From Siphonodentalium dalli (taxonomy: Eukaryota; Mollusca; Scaphopoda; Gadilida; Siphonodentaliidae): a stretch of 64,000 bases of DNA. Location of the stretch: assembly GCA_032622095.1 (NCBI GenBank), contig CP136066.1, forward strand, positions 10,193,784 to 10,257,783. The letters run 5' to 3'. A program made the position numbers and the translations under genes. The notes beneath the pieces were generated by a model. That model did not search any database. It was not told where the DNA came from and saw only the letters and a program-made list of their open reading frames with translations. Each line of letters starts with the position of its first letter. Within the stretch, counting starts at the first letter, position 1. Positions 1 to 11,500 of the stretch are shown piece by piece.

Positions 1-1800
1 GCCCCATGAATCATGTAGAACTAAAAGGTCATGGCAGTTGGAACATCTTGGCCTGGAATTATTATGTTTAGCATACAGATTATTCCAATCCCAATGTGTC
101 AGGTCGACAATAGCAAGTACGCAGGGCTATATTTAATAATTTTTCCACAAATAGCCACTAGTATATATGCTAGCCATGCTGGCCGAGCTCCCGGTTAATG
201 CTTAAGGTTTAAACCGAGAACACAGTGTTAAAATCATGAAATATTTAATATATGAGAATGCTGAAACAAATCACCTTTAACTTAATGGCGTTATTAACGG
301 TGCATTATTATTATAATTATTATATTTAACTTGATCTGTCCATCACAGGAAACAGAATTCTTAGATAGAAAGTTGAAAGCATATCCTCTCACCAGTCACT
401 GCACTCTGCAGTGTGCAAATACCAAATGGGAGATGTTCTTCTTTTCCTTCACTCACCAAGTTAATTGACTCACTTTGTCAGTCACCAATTCACTGGGCTT
501 AACGTGCTTGTCACATCTGTGTGTCGACTGCTCTGTACTAGACTGTAGTCTGTAACTGGCTAGAATTGTATTTTGACCCGAGTCACACTCACAGTGAGTT
601 GAGTGGGTGAGACTGAGCCAGAAGTCGTTGAAAACTAAATTTATTAATCTGTAATCACTAAATTAGTGACTTAATCCTAATAGTGTAGTACTAGTAGTAA
701 ATGAGTAATTTCAGTAAATCAGTCAGCTCTAAAATGTCCATTTTCTGATTTCCTTGACTTGACACTGTCAGCTATTAACAATTAAATTTAGAGAAGTAGA
801 TGGAACAATTTACCGCTTGCAACACTAACCAGTCCAGGTGAAAACATACTTAAAATTTAACAGAACAAGTCAAATCACCGTGGTGACCACAAACTAGTCC
901 AACGTCCACAGTCAATCCACAGTCCAACGTCCACAGTCCACCCCACTGTCTCCACTGACCATCATTTTGCATTTCGTTGTTGTTGATTTTCATATTTTTT
1001 CAGTCACAGATTCATCATTCAGTTTCTTTCCGACTGACTGAGTTTCACTTCCGCCGCTGTTCGACAACCAAGTCCGGAGACTTCACACACAATGTATGCC
1101 CAATCGATTGGCTTATACCAATAACATTCAGCACGAGAACAACAACGGAGAATTTCGAATATGCACTCGCCGATAACTTCTTGCACCTAGGCGCACCCAT
1201 TTTGTAACGAAAATTACGTCACCAATCGCAACGTTACTATGGGCCAGGGGACGTAATCTCAAACTGCAACGGTTTGTAATCTGACGAAGTTTGCCGAATG
1301 CTATGCGCCTATGTCAACTAAATCTACTTCAATCATTTAATTTTGAATAAGGTTGATTTTGTTTTTCAAATTTAACAGGGAGGCTGATCGAAGAAGATAA
1401 ATAAATTCATTTTGTTAATTTGTCAAGGTTATTCCAACATGGCGGCCACCATAAAGCCCCATAGGTCCGAATCGCCCGGATGTAAAAAAAATAATTTTGA
1501 GGTTGATAGAGTATAGAAATTAGTGATGTCACAACTATAATTGCGTCGCTTACGCAATACCGTAAAACAACCCTTTTGGGTTGTGATTAAATTGAGCGTG
1601 CACTTTTGGATACAACATATGACGTAATGTGCAGCTTTACGTAATTTCCGTCATTTCCCGAATGGCATAGCAACCCGAGTCAGGTCGGCAATATTTGTGA
1701 TTTAAGTTATGATTATTGTTTAAAGTATAAACCATGTTCTGTCTTCACGCAATGAATACTGTTATGTTAGCTATATGAAATGTAACATTTTGTAGTTTTA
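1..1800. other. upstream region without recognisable gene
   Basis: No supported coding sequence or RNA gene. Short local duplications of CAACGTCCACAGTC occur near 900-935. A MGGCC-type motif ATGGCGGCC is at 1439-1447. The open frame at 977-1207 has no family resemblance and I treat it as chance. Confidence 0.5.
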
Positions 1801-1814
1801 ATTTAATTGCAATG

Positions 1815-1858
1815 ACGTTTCAAGATGGCGGCCCCTCAAATTCAAGATGGCGGCGCCC
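1815..1858 (+). promoter_or_regulatory. two YY1-like AAGATGGCGGC motifs
   Basis: AAGATGGCGGC occurs twice, 22 bp apart. The consensus AAnATGGCGGC is bound by YY1 and is common at starts of housekeeping genes. These could mark a transcription start for symplekin's unseen 5' exon or another gene, but a related motif is also part of dispersed repeats further right, so the regulatory reading is tentative. Confidence 0.25.
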
Positions 1859-1880
1859 ATGTTCGAAAGCGAACTTAGTA

Positions 1881-1951
1881 TAAGGACGACCAGCGCATGT
1901 GTTGTTTCGCAACACATGCGCGGCTGGGCTGTGCCCAGCTGGTCGTCCTTA
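1881..1951. repeat. compound hairpin (outer stem with two inner hairpins)
   Basis: TAAGGACGACCAGC (1881-1894) pairs with its complement at 1938-1951. Inside are GCGCATGTGTTG/CAACACATGCGC (1893-1904/1910-1921) and GCTGGG/CCCAGC (1923-1938). Either a foldback element or an RNA with a three-way junction. Confidence 0.75.
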
Positions 1952-2301
1952 AAAAATAAATGCAAGGACAGTGTTAAAAAGTTAAAACAAAACAAAAGCT
2001 GCGCTATTTTACTTTTACTAGTTTTAGTAGAATTACCTACACAAAAACCAGTTATGAAATAGACAATGTCGCTAATAAATAATCATCTGCTGACGCGCTT
2101 TGGATCCTTTGATGTTCTTTCAATTAGTTTTGCCTCACAGTCACATCAGTTTAATTGAATTTGAATACAATAATTATACGAATATGTTTATTGCGTATTC
2201 TCTGCACAGGCCTTCTAAACAGTGACAATTGAGTGATATTATATATTTTTGAATTAATTCGTCCACTTGCCCTAATATATGCCATATGGACAGGTATGCA
2301 T

Positions 2302-3915
2302 CAGACCTGTATACTTTCCTAATTTCGGCGGGAGTTTCCCGATTTTGTGTCATTTCTCCTGTGCTCCCGATCGGGAAACAAAATCTCCCGATTCAAAAGA
2401 TAAAACCAAAAATTAACCTACGGCTGTTTTGCCGATAGTAGATGATGTTTTACGTATGTATGAGTAATGGTTCGACCAATATCGGGTCATATGATGCTGA
2501 AACATGTTATAAGACTACTACGAGATAACTCGTAGTCGGCACCTGGGACGGAATTTATTAGTGTTTCATCCCTGGTGCCAGCTACGAGTTATCTCGTAGG
2601 TAACTACAATTACGTTGTCAGTGTCTTAGATGACTAAGAGTGCTATACATGTACAAGCATATCGTATGTAAGACATGGTAAATGAATTTATATACGATAA
2701 TTTGTACAGACTACGTCGAATAAGACGTCAAAAAACATAATATGTATTTACCTACGAGATAACTCGTAGCTGGCACCAGCGATGACCACTGGTGAGTTTC
2801 ATCCCAGGTGCTGACTACGTCACTACGAGTTATCTCGTAGGAGCTTTATAACACGTTTCATCTTTCATTTGACCGGGATTTGATCAACAAAAATTGTTTA
2901 AAGCACGATAATTCCTTTATATATACACAATGTGTCCGGGAATGGTCTAGTTGCAGATGTATATCATGGTTCAGGGACTTACAGAAGAGGTCCTGGTGAG
3001 TATCCTACCAAGATTTCTATCTGGACCCCACCCTTTGTTCGGGCTGTGGGAATCGTTGTATCTCAAGCCATCGTAATTATACTTATAAAATCGATCAATG
3101 GGATCATTGGGCATGTATTGGCGCATACACCAACATTGCTTGCGGTTTTGTGTTATTATTTATGTGGTATGAACATTACTACGAGTTAACTCGTAGTAGC
3201 AGTCCCCATGGAACCGTTTACTACGAGTTAACTCGTAGTGGCAGTGAACGTGTTAACAGCGTTGAGTAAGTAAATGCGGTCTTTAATGTCCAGACAAGGA
3301 TTATAATATATCAAACAAGAAGCCTTCCTTTTTGGCCACACTTAATAAATGTTGGTTTTTGCTCGTCCCTACCGACTGCTTTAAAACCGCCGACTCAAAG
3401 TATTATATTGCCGATTTAAACTTTTTGTTTGTTTTTGTGTCCGTGAAAGTTCTGTTTCCGTCTTTGTGGTATTCCATGTTTTGTATACGCAATAACAGAA
3501 CGAGAATCTAACGGACCTCAAATAATTATGTCAATATGTACTCTCTTTAAATTCACTGATGTTTCCTGATGTTACTGAATATATTTGGCGACAAAATTAT
3601 CCGAGAGCACTATTTTATAGTGTGCAAATATAGTTTTAATTTATTGCCTTGTTCGAAATTAAACGTGATCCATAACCGGAAAATCATAATTTTATTCCCA
3701 ATGATTCAGTGATTTTAGAGGCACTCGGTGTCAAGGCCGTTAATTGTGGCAGATGCAAACTAAATGCAACAAACAGTCTATATGACATTTAAACTAAAAA
3801 TATGAAGTTTTTTCTATGATACTGACATTGAAAAAAATCTCCCTATTTTTCACTAAATCTCCCTATTTCTGAGGACAAATCTCCCTATTTCCAATTTTGA
3901 AAGTAAACAGGTCTG
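2302..3915. mobile_element. hAT-like DNA transposon, non-autonomous, 1.6 kb
   Basis: Ends CAGACCTGT...TACTTTC and its inverted match GAAAGTAAACAGGTCTG, flanked on both sides by the same 8 bp GTATGCAT (2294-2301 and 3916-3923). An 8-bp target duplication with termini beginning CAG is the hallmark of hAT elements. No transposase frame is visible; the 85-codon open frame at 2932-3189 has a hydrophobic stretch but no transposase features. Six copies of an 18-bp palindrome lie inside. A related partial copy in inverse orientation is at 12244-12850. Confidence 0.85.
2517..3240. repeat. six copies of 18-bp palindrome CTACGAGTTATCTCGTAG and variants
   Basis: Perfect palindromes CTACGAGATAACTCGTAG, CTACGAGTTATCTCGTAG and CTACGAGTTAACTCGTAG at about 2519, 2582, 2752, 2823, 3179 and 3220. 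They occur in pairs flanking GGCACC-type arms (2519-2600 and 2752-2842 each fold into a hairpin). Confidence 0.85.
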
Positions 3916-4509
3916 GTATGCATCAAGAATTTTGAACGAAATTTTTTCATATCGATCAAGAAAATAGGTTAAAGTCGATTTTTCATACAATTTACCTTTA
4001 AATTGCAGGGCCTGTGATTCTCTGTCACCATTAATTCAGTATGAGTATGGACTAATGTGTCCAGGTATGGTATGATGAATGTGTCATAATACAATGTTAA
4101 ACGAGAAACACATACCTGTCAGTCCTGTACAAAGGTGACCTGACGAATTGCTGGCGGAACCTATAACATCGTTCTGTTGCAACCGCCTTGAAGCAATGTT
4201 GGAATCGCCTTGTGTTAACACAGAACTGTGTCGACATTCATTGTTCAACGTGGTTGTACACCGGTTTCAACTTGGTCGTGGACACTTATTTTAAGAATAC
4301 GTGTACATTGCTAGCTACATGTAGATTCTGCTTCAAGGTCTGGCAAGACATCGGTATAAAAGGTTATCTTAAATATAGAATAGGCGAAAGAAGATTTAGA
4401 TAACTACACGTTTCTAAAATTTTGAGACTTCGTGGTAAACATTGTCATTTTATGATCTATTATCATTATAGCAGGTGCACAATAGATAGAAATATTAATG
4501 ATCTAATAT

Positions 4510-5285
4510 TTTTATACCCCCCGCAACGAAGTTAGGGGGGGTATACTGGAGTCAGCTTGTCCGTCCGTCGTCCGTCCGTGGACACAAATTTGTCTGGAGT
4601 TTTTCTCTGTCGTTTTTTGATCAATTTCCGTGAAACTTGGCACAGACATCAAACACAATGGGAACCTGTGCACCTGCGATTATGACGTCTGTCGGACTTT
4701 TTTTGGTGGAGTTATCCCCCTTTTTCGACTTAGAATTTTTTCGCAACATGTATACTTTTGTCCGAGCTTTTATTCCTACATTTTTTGGTCAATTTTTTTA
4801 AAACGTGGCACAGATATTTTAGTACCATGGGAACTTGTGCACCTGCGATTATGACGTCTGTCTGACATTTTTTGGTTGAGTTATCCCCCTTTTTCGACTT
4901 AGAAACTTTTTTTGCAACATGCATAATTTTGTCCGAGCTTTTATTCCTACATTTTTCGGTCAATGTTTTTTAATCTTGGCACTGTTATTTAGTACCATGG
5001 GAACCTGTGCACCTGCGATTATGACGTCTGTCCGACATTTTTTGTGTGGAGTTATTCCCCTTTTTCGACTTAGAATTTTTTTCGCAACATACATAATTTT
5101 GTCCAAGCTTATATTCCTACATTTTTCGGTCAATAGGTTTAAGATTAGGGTTATGGTTGTACACCTGCAATGGGAACTGTTAATTTATTATTTTAACTAA
5201 ATGTTTACTGACATGTGAAACATCTTAGTAGTTTAAAAACACGGGGGGTATCCTTAGTCCCATTGGGACAGTCACACCTCTAGTT
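4510..5285. mobile_element. dispersed element with GGGGGGTAT ends and ~170-bp internal repeats
   Basis: Begins TACCCCCCGCAACGAAG, has a GTCCGTCCGTCG tract, then three ~170-bp repeats carrying CACCTGCGATTATGACGTCT (4670, 4840, 5010), and ends CGGGGGGTATCC. It splits an array of 46-bp acceptor repeats, one copy of which lies at 4469 and the rest at 5286-5430, so it is an insertion. An inverse relative is at 18350-18720. Class unknown. Confidence 0.65.
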
Positions 5286-5430
5286 ACAGCAGGTGCACAA
5301 TAGGTAGAAATATTAATGATCCAATATTATTACAGCAGGTGCACAATAGATTGAAATATTAATGATCTAATATTATTACAGCAGATGCACAATAGATTGA
5401 AATATTAATGATCTAATATTATTACAGCAG
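5286..5430 (+). repeat. SYMPK: 46-bp repeats carrying the acceptor of exon 1
   Basis: ATTACAGCAGGTG-type acceptor copies at 5286, 5332, 5378 and 5424, exactly 46 bp apart, plus one at 4469 separated by an insertion. Each ends in the same TATTATTACAG|CAG context that precedes exon 1, so the UTR acceptor itself has been duplicated in tandem. Confidence 0.85.
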
Positions 5431-5461
5431 GTGGTGTAGAGAGAATTATTAATCCGAGGTC

Positions 5462-5557
5462 ATGACTTCGGAAATAAGAAGGTCGCTGGCTCAACAGGAG
5501 AATATGGAGACAGACATCGAGCCGAAGCCAGATGAAAAGAAATCTACCTATGATAAG
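5462..5557 (+). CDS. SYMPK: symplekin exon 1 (first coding), residues 1-32
   Basis: ATG at 5462 opens [18 protein letters not shown] and the exon ends AAG|gtatgc, phase 0. It is the first in-frame ATG after a splice-acceptor-like ATTACAGCAG at 5421-5430, which implies a 5' UTR part at about 5431-5461 spliced from an unseen upstream exon. The N-terminus is polar and charged, which is usual before the HEAT domain. A stop-free extension upstream is not needed to explain the start. Confidence 0.85.
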
Positions 5558-8500
5558 GTATGCTCATATCATTTTACATTACAAAGTTCTAATACTATGA
5601 ATGAGAATAAACCGTTGTCTCCACTAAAAGAGGAAATTTAGTGATGCTACCTTGCACAGCAGGCTAGAATCACCAAATTCACCCTCTGGCGACCTCATTC
5701 TGCTTAGGCCTCATCTTCTGGGAAGTATCTATAGTCTCAAATTAACATTATTTTAGAGACTTTTCCCCTTTTGTTCAGTTTCTATATCCCCTAATTTGCA
5801 GAAGATAAAATGCATAATCAAGGTGACAGGTGAACATTACCAACTTCAACTGGGGAACTTCAATCTGATCCTAGGTCTGCCATAGCAGCTGAAGCCTAAG
5901 CGAAATGAGGTTCCCAGAGGGCGATTTTGGTGATACTAGCCCACAGTGTGGTGTATCATCACTAAATTCACCCTCTGGGGACCTCATTCTGCGAATGATA
6001 GACACACTATTTGCAGGCTTGGATACAATGAGGTATGGGAATCTCATGTGGTATTGCAATCATTATTTAACCATATCATGACGGGAGCTGCGCTGGTGCA
6101 GCATTAAAGACCCTGTGCCAGTGCATTCTATTAAATAGGGAGCCTGGCATATGCACTAGCTTACAAGTTGATTGTAAATAGGGTTAGGCCAATGTATTCT
6201 CTTATTTATGCGAGGCTCCATATGGGAGACTCACATAGATAAAAGAATGCATTGGCACAGGGTTTTCTAAAAATTTCAGCAATCTCCAGTCATGAAAGGG
6301 TTAAGTTTGTGACAGGCATACTCCCACAGTAGATATTTATAGCCATAGTAATGTAGGAAGGTTTAAGTTTGTGATAGGCATATTCCCACAGTAGATATTT
6401 ATAGCCATAGTACATGTAGGAAGTATTAAACCCACACGAGGAAGCTTTAAATCTAAAAGAAAGATTTATGCCTACAACATTGAGGAAGCTTCATATATGT
6501 AGTATGAAAGCCTTTACTTAGAACAGGAAATTTTGTCATTAGAGTGAAAGGAACCTAAACTAATATCCTCATGTTATTAGTTGAGCTCACTAACCCATGG
6601 ACCGCCGTGCCACCAATCCTGGGGTATTTCTCCCTGGACCGCCGTGCCACCAATCCAGGTGTATTTCTCCCTGGACCGCCGTGCCACCAATCCAGGTGTA
6701 TTTCTCCCTGGACCGCCATGCCACCAATCCAGGTGTATTTCTCCCTGGACCGCCGTGCCACCAATCCAGGTGTATTTCTCCCTGGACCGCCGTGCCACCA
6801 ATCCTGGGGTATTTCTACTCATGATGAGTGCTTTTTCAGTTTCTCGGTTTTCTTTCAGTTTTCTTTTAAACTGCAACCGATATATTCTATGAAAACAATA
6901 AAACCTATTCTTCCTGTTTCAATTAACCAATACTGCGGGTCGCTTCGTGTCGCTTTAACCCTTTCAGTGCCAAGTCCGATTTTTGTATCAACCCATATTT
7001 CCTTGATCATTTTTCAAATTTATTGATTATAATAATGTGATACATTGATGGAAAGAGCTCTCAAGGAAATATGGGTTGATACAAAAATCGGACTTGGCAC
7101 TGAAAGGGTTAACAAGACGTGTGGTTAGCTTGCGCTTTGTGTCAGCTGCTATTTGCCACCGTTACTAGTAGCAGTTTCAATTTAGAACATTTTGGGTGAA
7201 ATTTGAGCGATAATGGCACATACAAGTATTACCATTGAATATGGAAATCACTGGAAAATGGCTGCAAATATTTTGTCAAATATTACACTATCTGCTCTAT
7301 GCATTTAGTCATTGGTGTAAAACCAAAACAGAACCCAAAACCTGTTTTTTCTACAAACACCATACCAAAATCGAAATGAAATTTAAAAACCGCACATCAC
7401 TGAGTTTATTGTGACTCTCATTTGCAGAATGAGGTCCCCAGAGAGTGAATTTAGTGACGCTATCCCGCATAGCAGCTAACATCACTAAATTCACCCTCTA
7501 GGGACCTCATTCTGCTTAGGCCTCATCTTCTCTGGACAGTTTCTTTATGATCAAAGTTCTATAGAAACTTCTTCACAAAGATTCTATTTCTCTGAATTGG
7601 CAGACAACACATTGCATAATCGAGGTTCCCAATGGGTGTATGGTACATCACAATATTCACCATTTGGGAACTTCAATCTGCGTCTGTCTCCCATAGCAGA
7701 ATGAGGTCCCTAGAGGGTGAATTTGGTGTTATGCTAGCCCGTTATGCGGGATAACATCACTAAATTCACCCTCTGGGGACCTCGTTTTTGCAAATGACAG
7801 GCACACTGAACTCAGATTTGGTCCTGTGCACTTTCAGTTTTGGAAAATTTCTGCCATAGACAGCCATAGAGGCTTATAATTGGGAATATATACAGAGAAT
7901 ATCATTGTTGACATTATTGCCATTTCCCAGTGGATTTAATATAACAGAATGTCACAGGAAGCAGAAAACTGACTCAGTTGAAAAGCTATTATCATTCACA
8001 ATTGTAGAACATCAAACACTGTTTAAAACTTTGAGATACAGTTATTCCGATGGACCAATCTCTGAGTTCCAGTTATGAATAATGGCCTACTGCTAGTTTG
8101 CTGAAGTATGTCTGAAGGTACTACTGACATGTAGTACATGATATGCACTTTTATGTCTGTAATAGTTACAGACATCAAAGCAGTGAAGAGCTTAACCCTT
8201 ACCACCTCCTGGGATTCCTGACAAGGAAGCCCTTGCATTGAGAGTCGAGCTGTCATTAATTCTATCAGATTAGCACAATGCACTTCATCTGTAATTTCAT
8301 ATTGTAGCCAATCGATAGTTGGCCCTGGTTAAAACATATCTGAGTGTATGGAGGCTCAGTTTATTGCTTTGTATGTCAGGGTTTGAACCATTGACCTCCT
8401 CGTCTGACCCAGAATGCAATGGTAGTGCAGTGAAACCGCTCCAAACCAGACCCTCTATAAACCAAAATCCCCCTCCAAACCGGGCCCTCTATAAATCAAC

Positions 8501-11500
8501 ATCCCTCTCCAAACCGGTCCATCTATTAACCAAAATCCCTCTCCAAACCAGATCATCTATAAACCACATTTCCTCTCCAAACCCGGACCCTCTATAAACC
8601 AACATCCCGCTCCAAACCTGGACCCTCTATAAACCAACATCCTTCTCCAAACCGGACAATCTATAAACCAACATCCCTCTCCAGACTGGACCGTCTATAA
8701 ACCAACATCCCGCTCCAAACCTGGACCCTCTATAAACCAAAATCCCTCTCCAAACCAGATCATCTATAAACCACATTTCCTCTCCAAATCCGGACTCTCT
8801 ATAAACCAACATCCCGCTCCAAACCTGGACCCTCTATAAACCAAAATCCCTCTCCAAACCAGACCCTCTATAAACCAACATCCTTCTCCAAACTGGACCA
8901 TCTATAAACCAACATCCCTCTCCAGACTGGACCCTCTATAAACCAACATCCCACTCCAAACCTGGACCCTCTATAAACCAAAATCCCTCTCCAAACCAGA
9001 TCATCTATAAACCACATTTCCTCTCCAAACCCGGACCCTCTATAAACCAACATCCCGCTCCAAACCTGGACCCTCTATAAACCAAAATCCCTCTCCAAAC
9101 CAGACCCTCTATAAACCAACATCCTTCTCCAAACCAGACCCTCTATAAACCAACATCCTTCTCCAAACCGGACCATCTATAAACCAAAATCCCTCTCCAA
9201 ACTTGACCATCTATAAACCAACATCCCTCTTTAAACTTGGACCCTCTATAAACCAACATCCTTCTCCAAACCGGACAATCCATAAACCAAATTCCCTCTC
9301 CAAACCCGGACCCTCTATAAACCAACATCCCTCTCCAAACCAGACCCTCTATAAACCAACATCCTTCTCCAAACCGGACAATCTATAAACCAAATTCCCT
9401 CTCCAAACCGGACCATCTATAAACCAACATCCCTCTTCAAACCTGGACCCTCTATAAACCAACATCCTTCTCCAAACTGGACAATCTATAAACCAAATTC
9501 CCTCTCCAAACCCGGACCCTCTATAAACCAACATCCCTCTCCAAACCAGACCCTTTATAAACCAACATCCTTCTCCAAACCGGACCATCTATAAACCAAA
9601 ATCCCTCTCCAAACCGGACCATCTATAAACCAACATCCCTCTTCAAACTTGGACCCTCTATAAACCAACATCCTTCTCCAAACCGGACAATCCATAAACC
9701 AAATTCCCTCTCCAAACCCGGACCCTCTATAAACCAACATCCCTCTCCAAACAAGACCCTCTATAAACCAACATCCTTCTCCAAACCGGACAATCTATAA
9801 TCCAAATTCCCTCTCCAAACCGGACCATCTATAAACCAACATCCCTCTTCAAACCTGGACCCTCTATAAACCAACATCCTTCTCCAAACCGGACAATCTA
9901 TAAACCAAATTCCCTCTCCAAACCCGGACCCTCTATAAACCAACATCCCTCTCCAAACCAGACCCTCTATAAACCAACATCCTTCTCCAAACCGGACAAT
10001 CTATAAACCAAATTCCCTCTCCAAACCCGGACCCTCTATAAACCAACATCCCTCTTCAAACCCAGAGCCTATATAAACCAACATCCCTCTCTAAACCAGA
10101 CCATTTATAAACTTGTTGTATTGTATTGTTATATTAATAACCTTTATGGTGTGAAGCCCGTTTGTTGTTATAAGACGGGAGGCAGTTTACGACGCATTAC
10201 ATATGGTAACTGACATGCCATCGCTGGTACATCGAATTATAGGACAATGCATTTACATATTTCATCTTACCTACATTGTAATCAACAAAATATGATATAA
10301 CCAGTGCAGAGATTAAGGGTTTTGACGATTAGTAATTGCATCTGTACAACCATCACCATTCAATCAATGCTCCCCTGGTCTCCGAAGTACAAAAGTTGCA
10401 TGTCCAAAACCGATGATATTTCGTCGCCTAACATCGTCGCTCTATTCAGCGCTTTTTGAATTAGTATTTCTGTCTCTATTTATTGTGAAAAAAAGTTAAT
10501 GAATTTTTTTGGGACCATTTTTCGAAAAAATTGGCTAATGGCCACTGACAGCACGAACACTGGTCCCGCCCCAGCTCTCCAAACTGGACCCTCTATAAAC
10601 CAAAACCACTCTTCACCTCTCAATGCAATGTCCTGTCCCATCTCTGGACTCTTTATAAACCAAAATCGCTCTCTGGAGTGGCAAACTGGACCCCCTGTAA
10701 ACCAAAATCCCTCTCCAAACCGGACCCTCTATAAACCAAAATCTCTCTCCAAATCGGACCCTCTATAAACTGAAATCTCTCTACAAACCAGACCCTCAAT
10801 AAACCAAAATCCCTCTCCAAACTGGACCCTATAATATGAAATCTCTCTCCAAACCGGACCCTCTATAAATCAAAATTCCTCCAAATTAGACCCTCTACAA
10901 ACCAAAAACCCAACATCAACAGACTGTCCACTCAAGTGAAATTCTCACTGCCGACATCACAATTCTGGTGCAAGGCCAGAATCTGTGTGAAGCCAGAATT
11001 GCCACGATTCTGGCACAAGGCCAGAATTTTCAATAACGAATTATCACCCAGTCTATAGTCTTCAAACTGCTGACGTCACAGTTGGCGTGAGTTGAAAATT
11101 GTGCAACATATAATAAAACACCTGTTGACTGTCTTGAGGTGGAATTGCGGCCTCGGTAAATAGTATCGCTTGTTGTTAAAAAGATACCAAAAATAGTTCT
11201 TGCTATTCCATCTCAAGGCAGTTAATAGGTGTTTACTATTGTGAGGAGTCAATATAAATAGCACCATTATGTCATTAGTGTGGTGCATTTACCATAGAAA
11301 ATAACTGACCGCAAGGTGGCTGAATAAATAAATTCATAAAATGAGGAGGTTTTTCCAAAAACAAAATATTTAACTTTTTGGTTGTTTATATACATAATAG
11401 GAAATTACTGCATGTGATGTAAATATGTGGGTTTTTTTATTGTAGGTTGTGATGTAAATGTGTGTTTTTTTTATTGTAGGTTGTGATGTAAATGTGTGTT

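Noticed and set aside
2932-3189. 85-codon open frame in the hAT-like element
   Set aside because: Contains a hydrophobic segment but no hAT transposase features; in a non-autonomous element it is more likely chance.
4630-5200. Overlapping 74-93-codon frames on both strands
   Set aside because: Arise from ~170-bp repeats of a dispersed element; mirror-image frames on opposite strands are a sign of repeats.
6571-7026. 151-codon open frame
   Set aside because: Mostly a 37-bp minisatellite followed by a MITE arm; no domain.
8627-9946. Repeated 61-79-codon antisense open frames
   Set aside because: They are the 34-bp minisatellite read in a frame without stops (three units = 103 bp); sequences are copies of each other and show no protein family.
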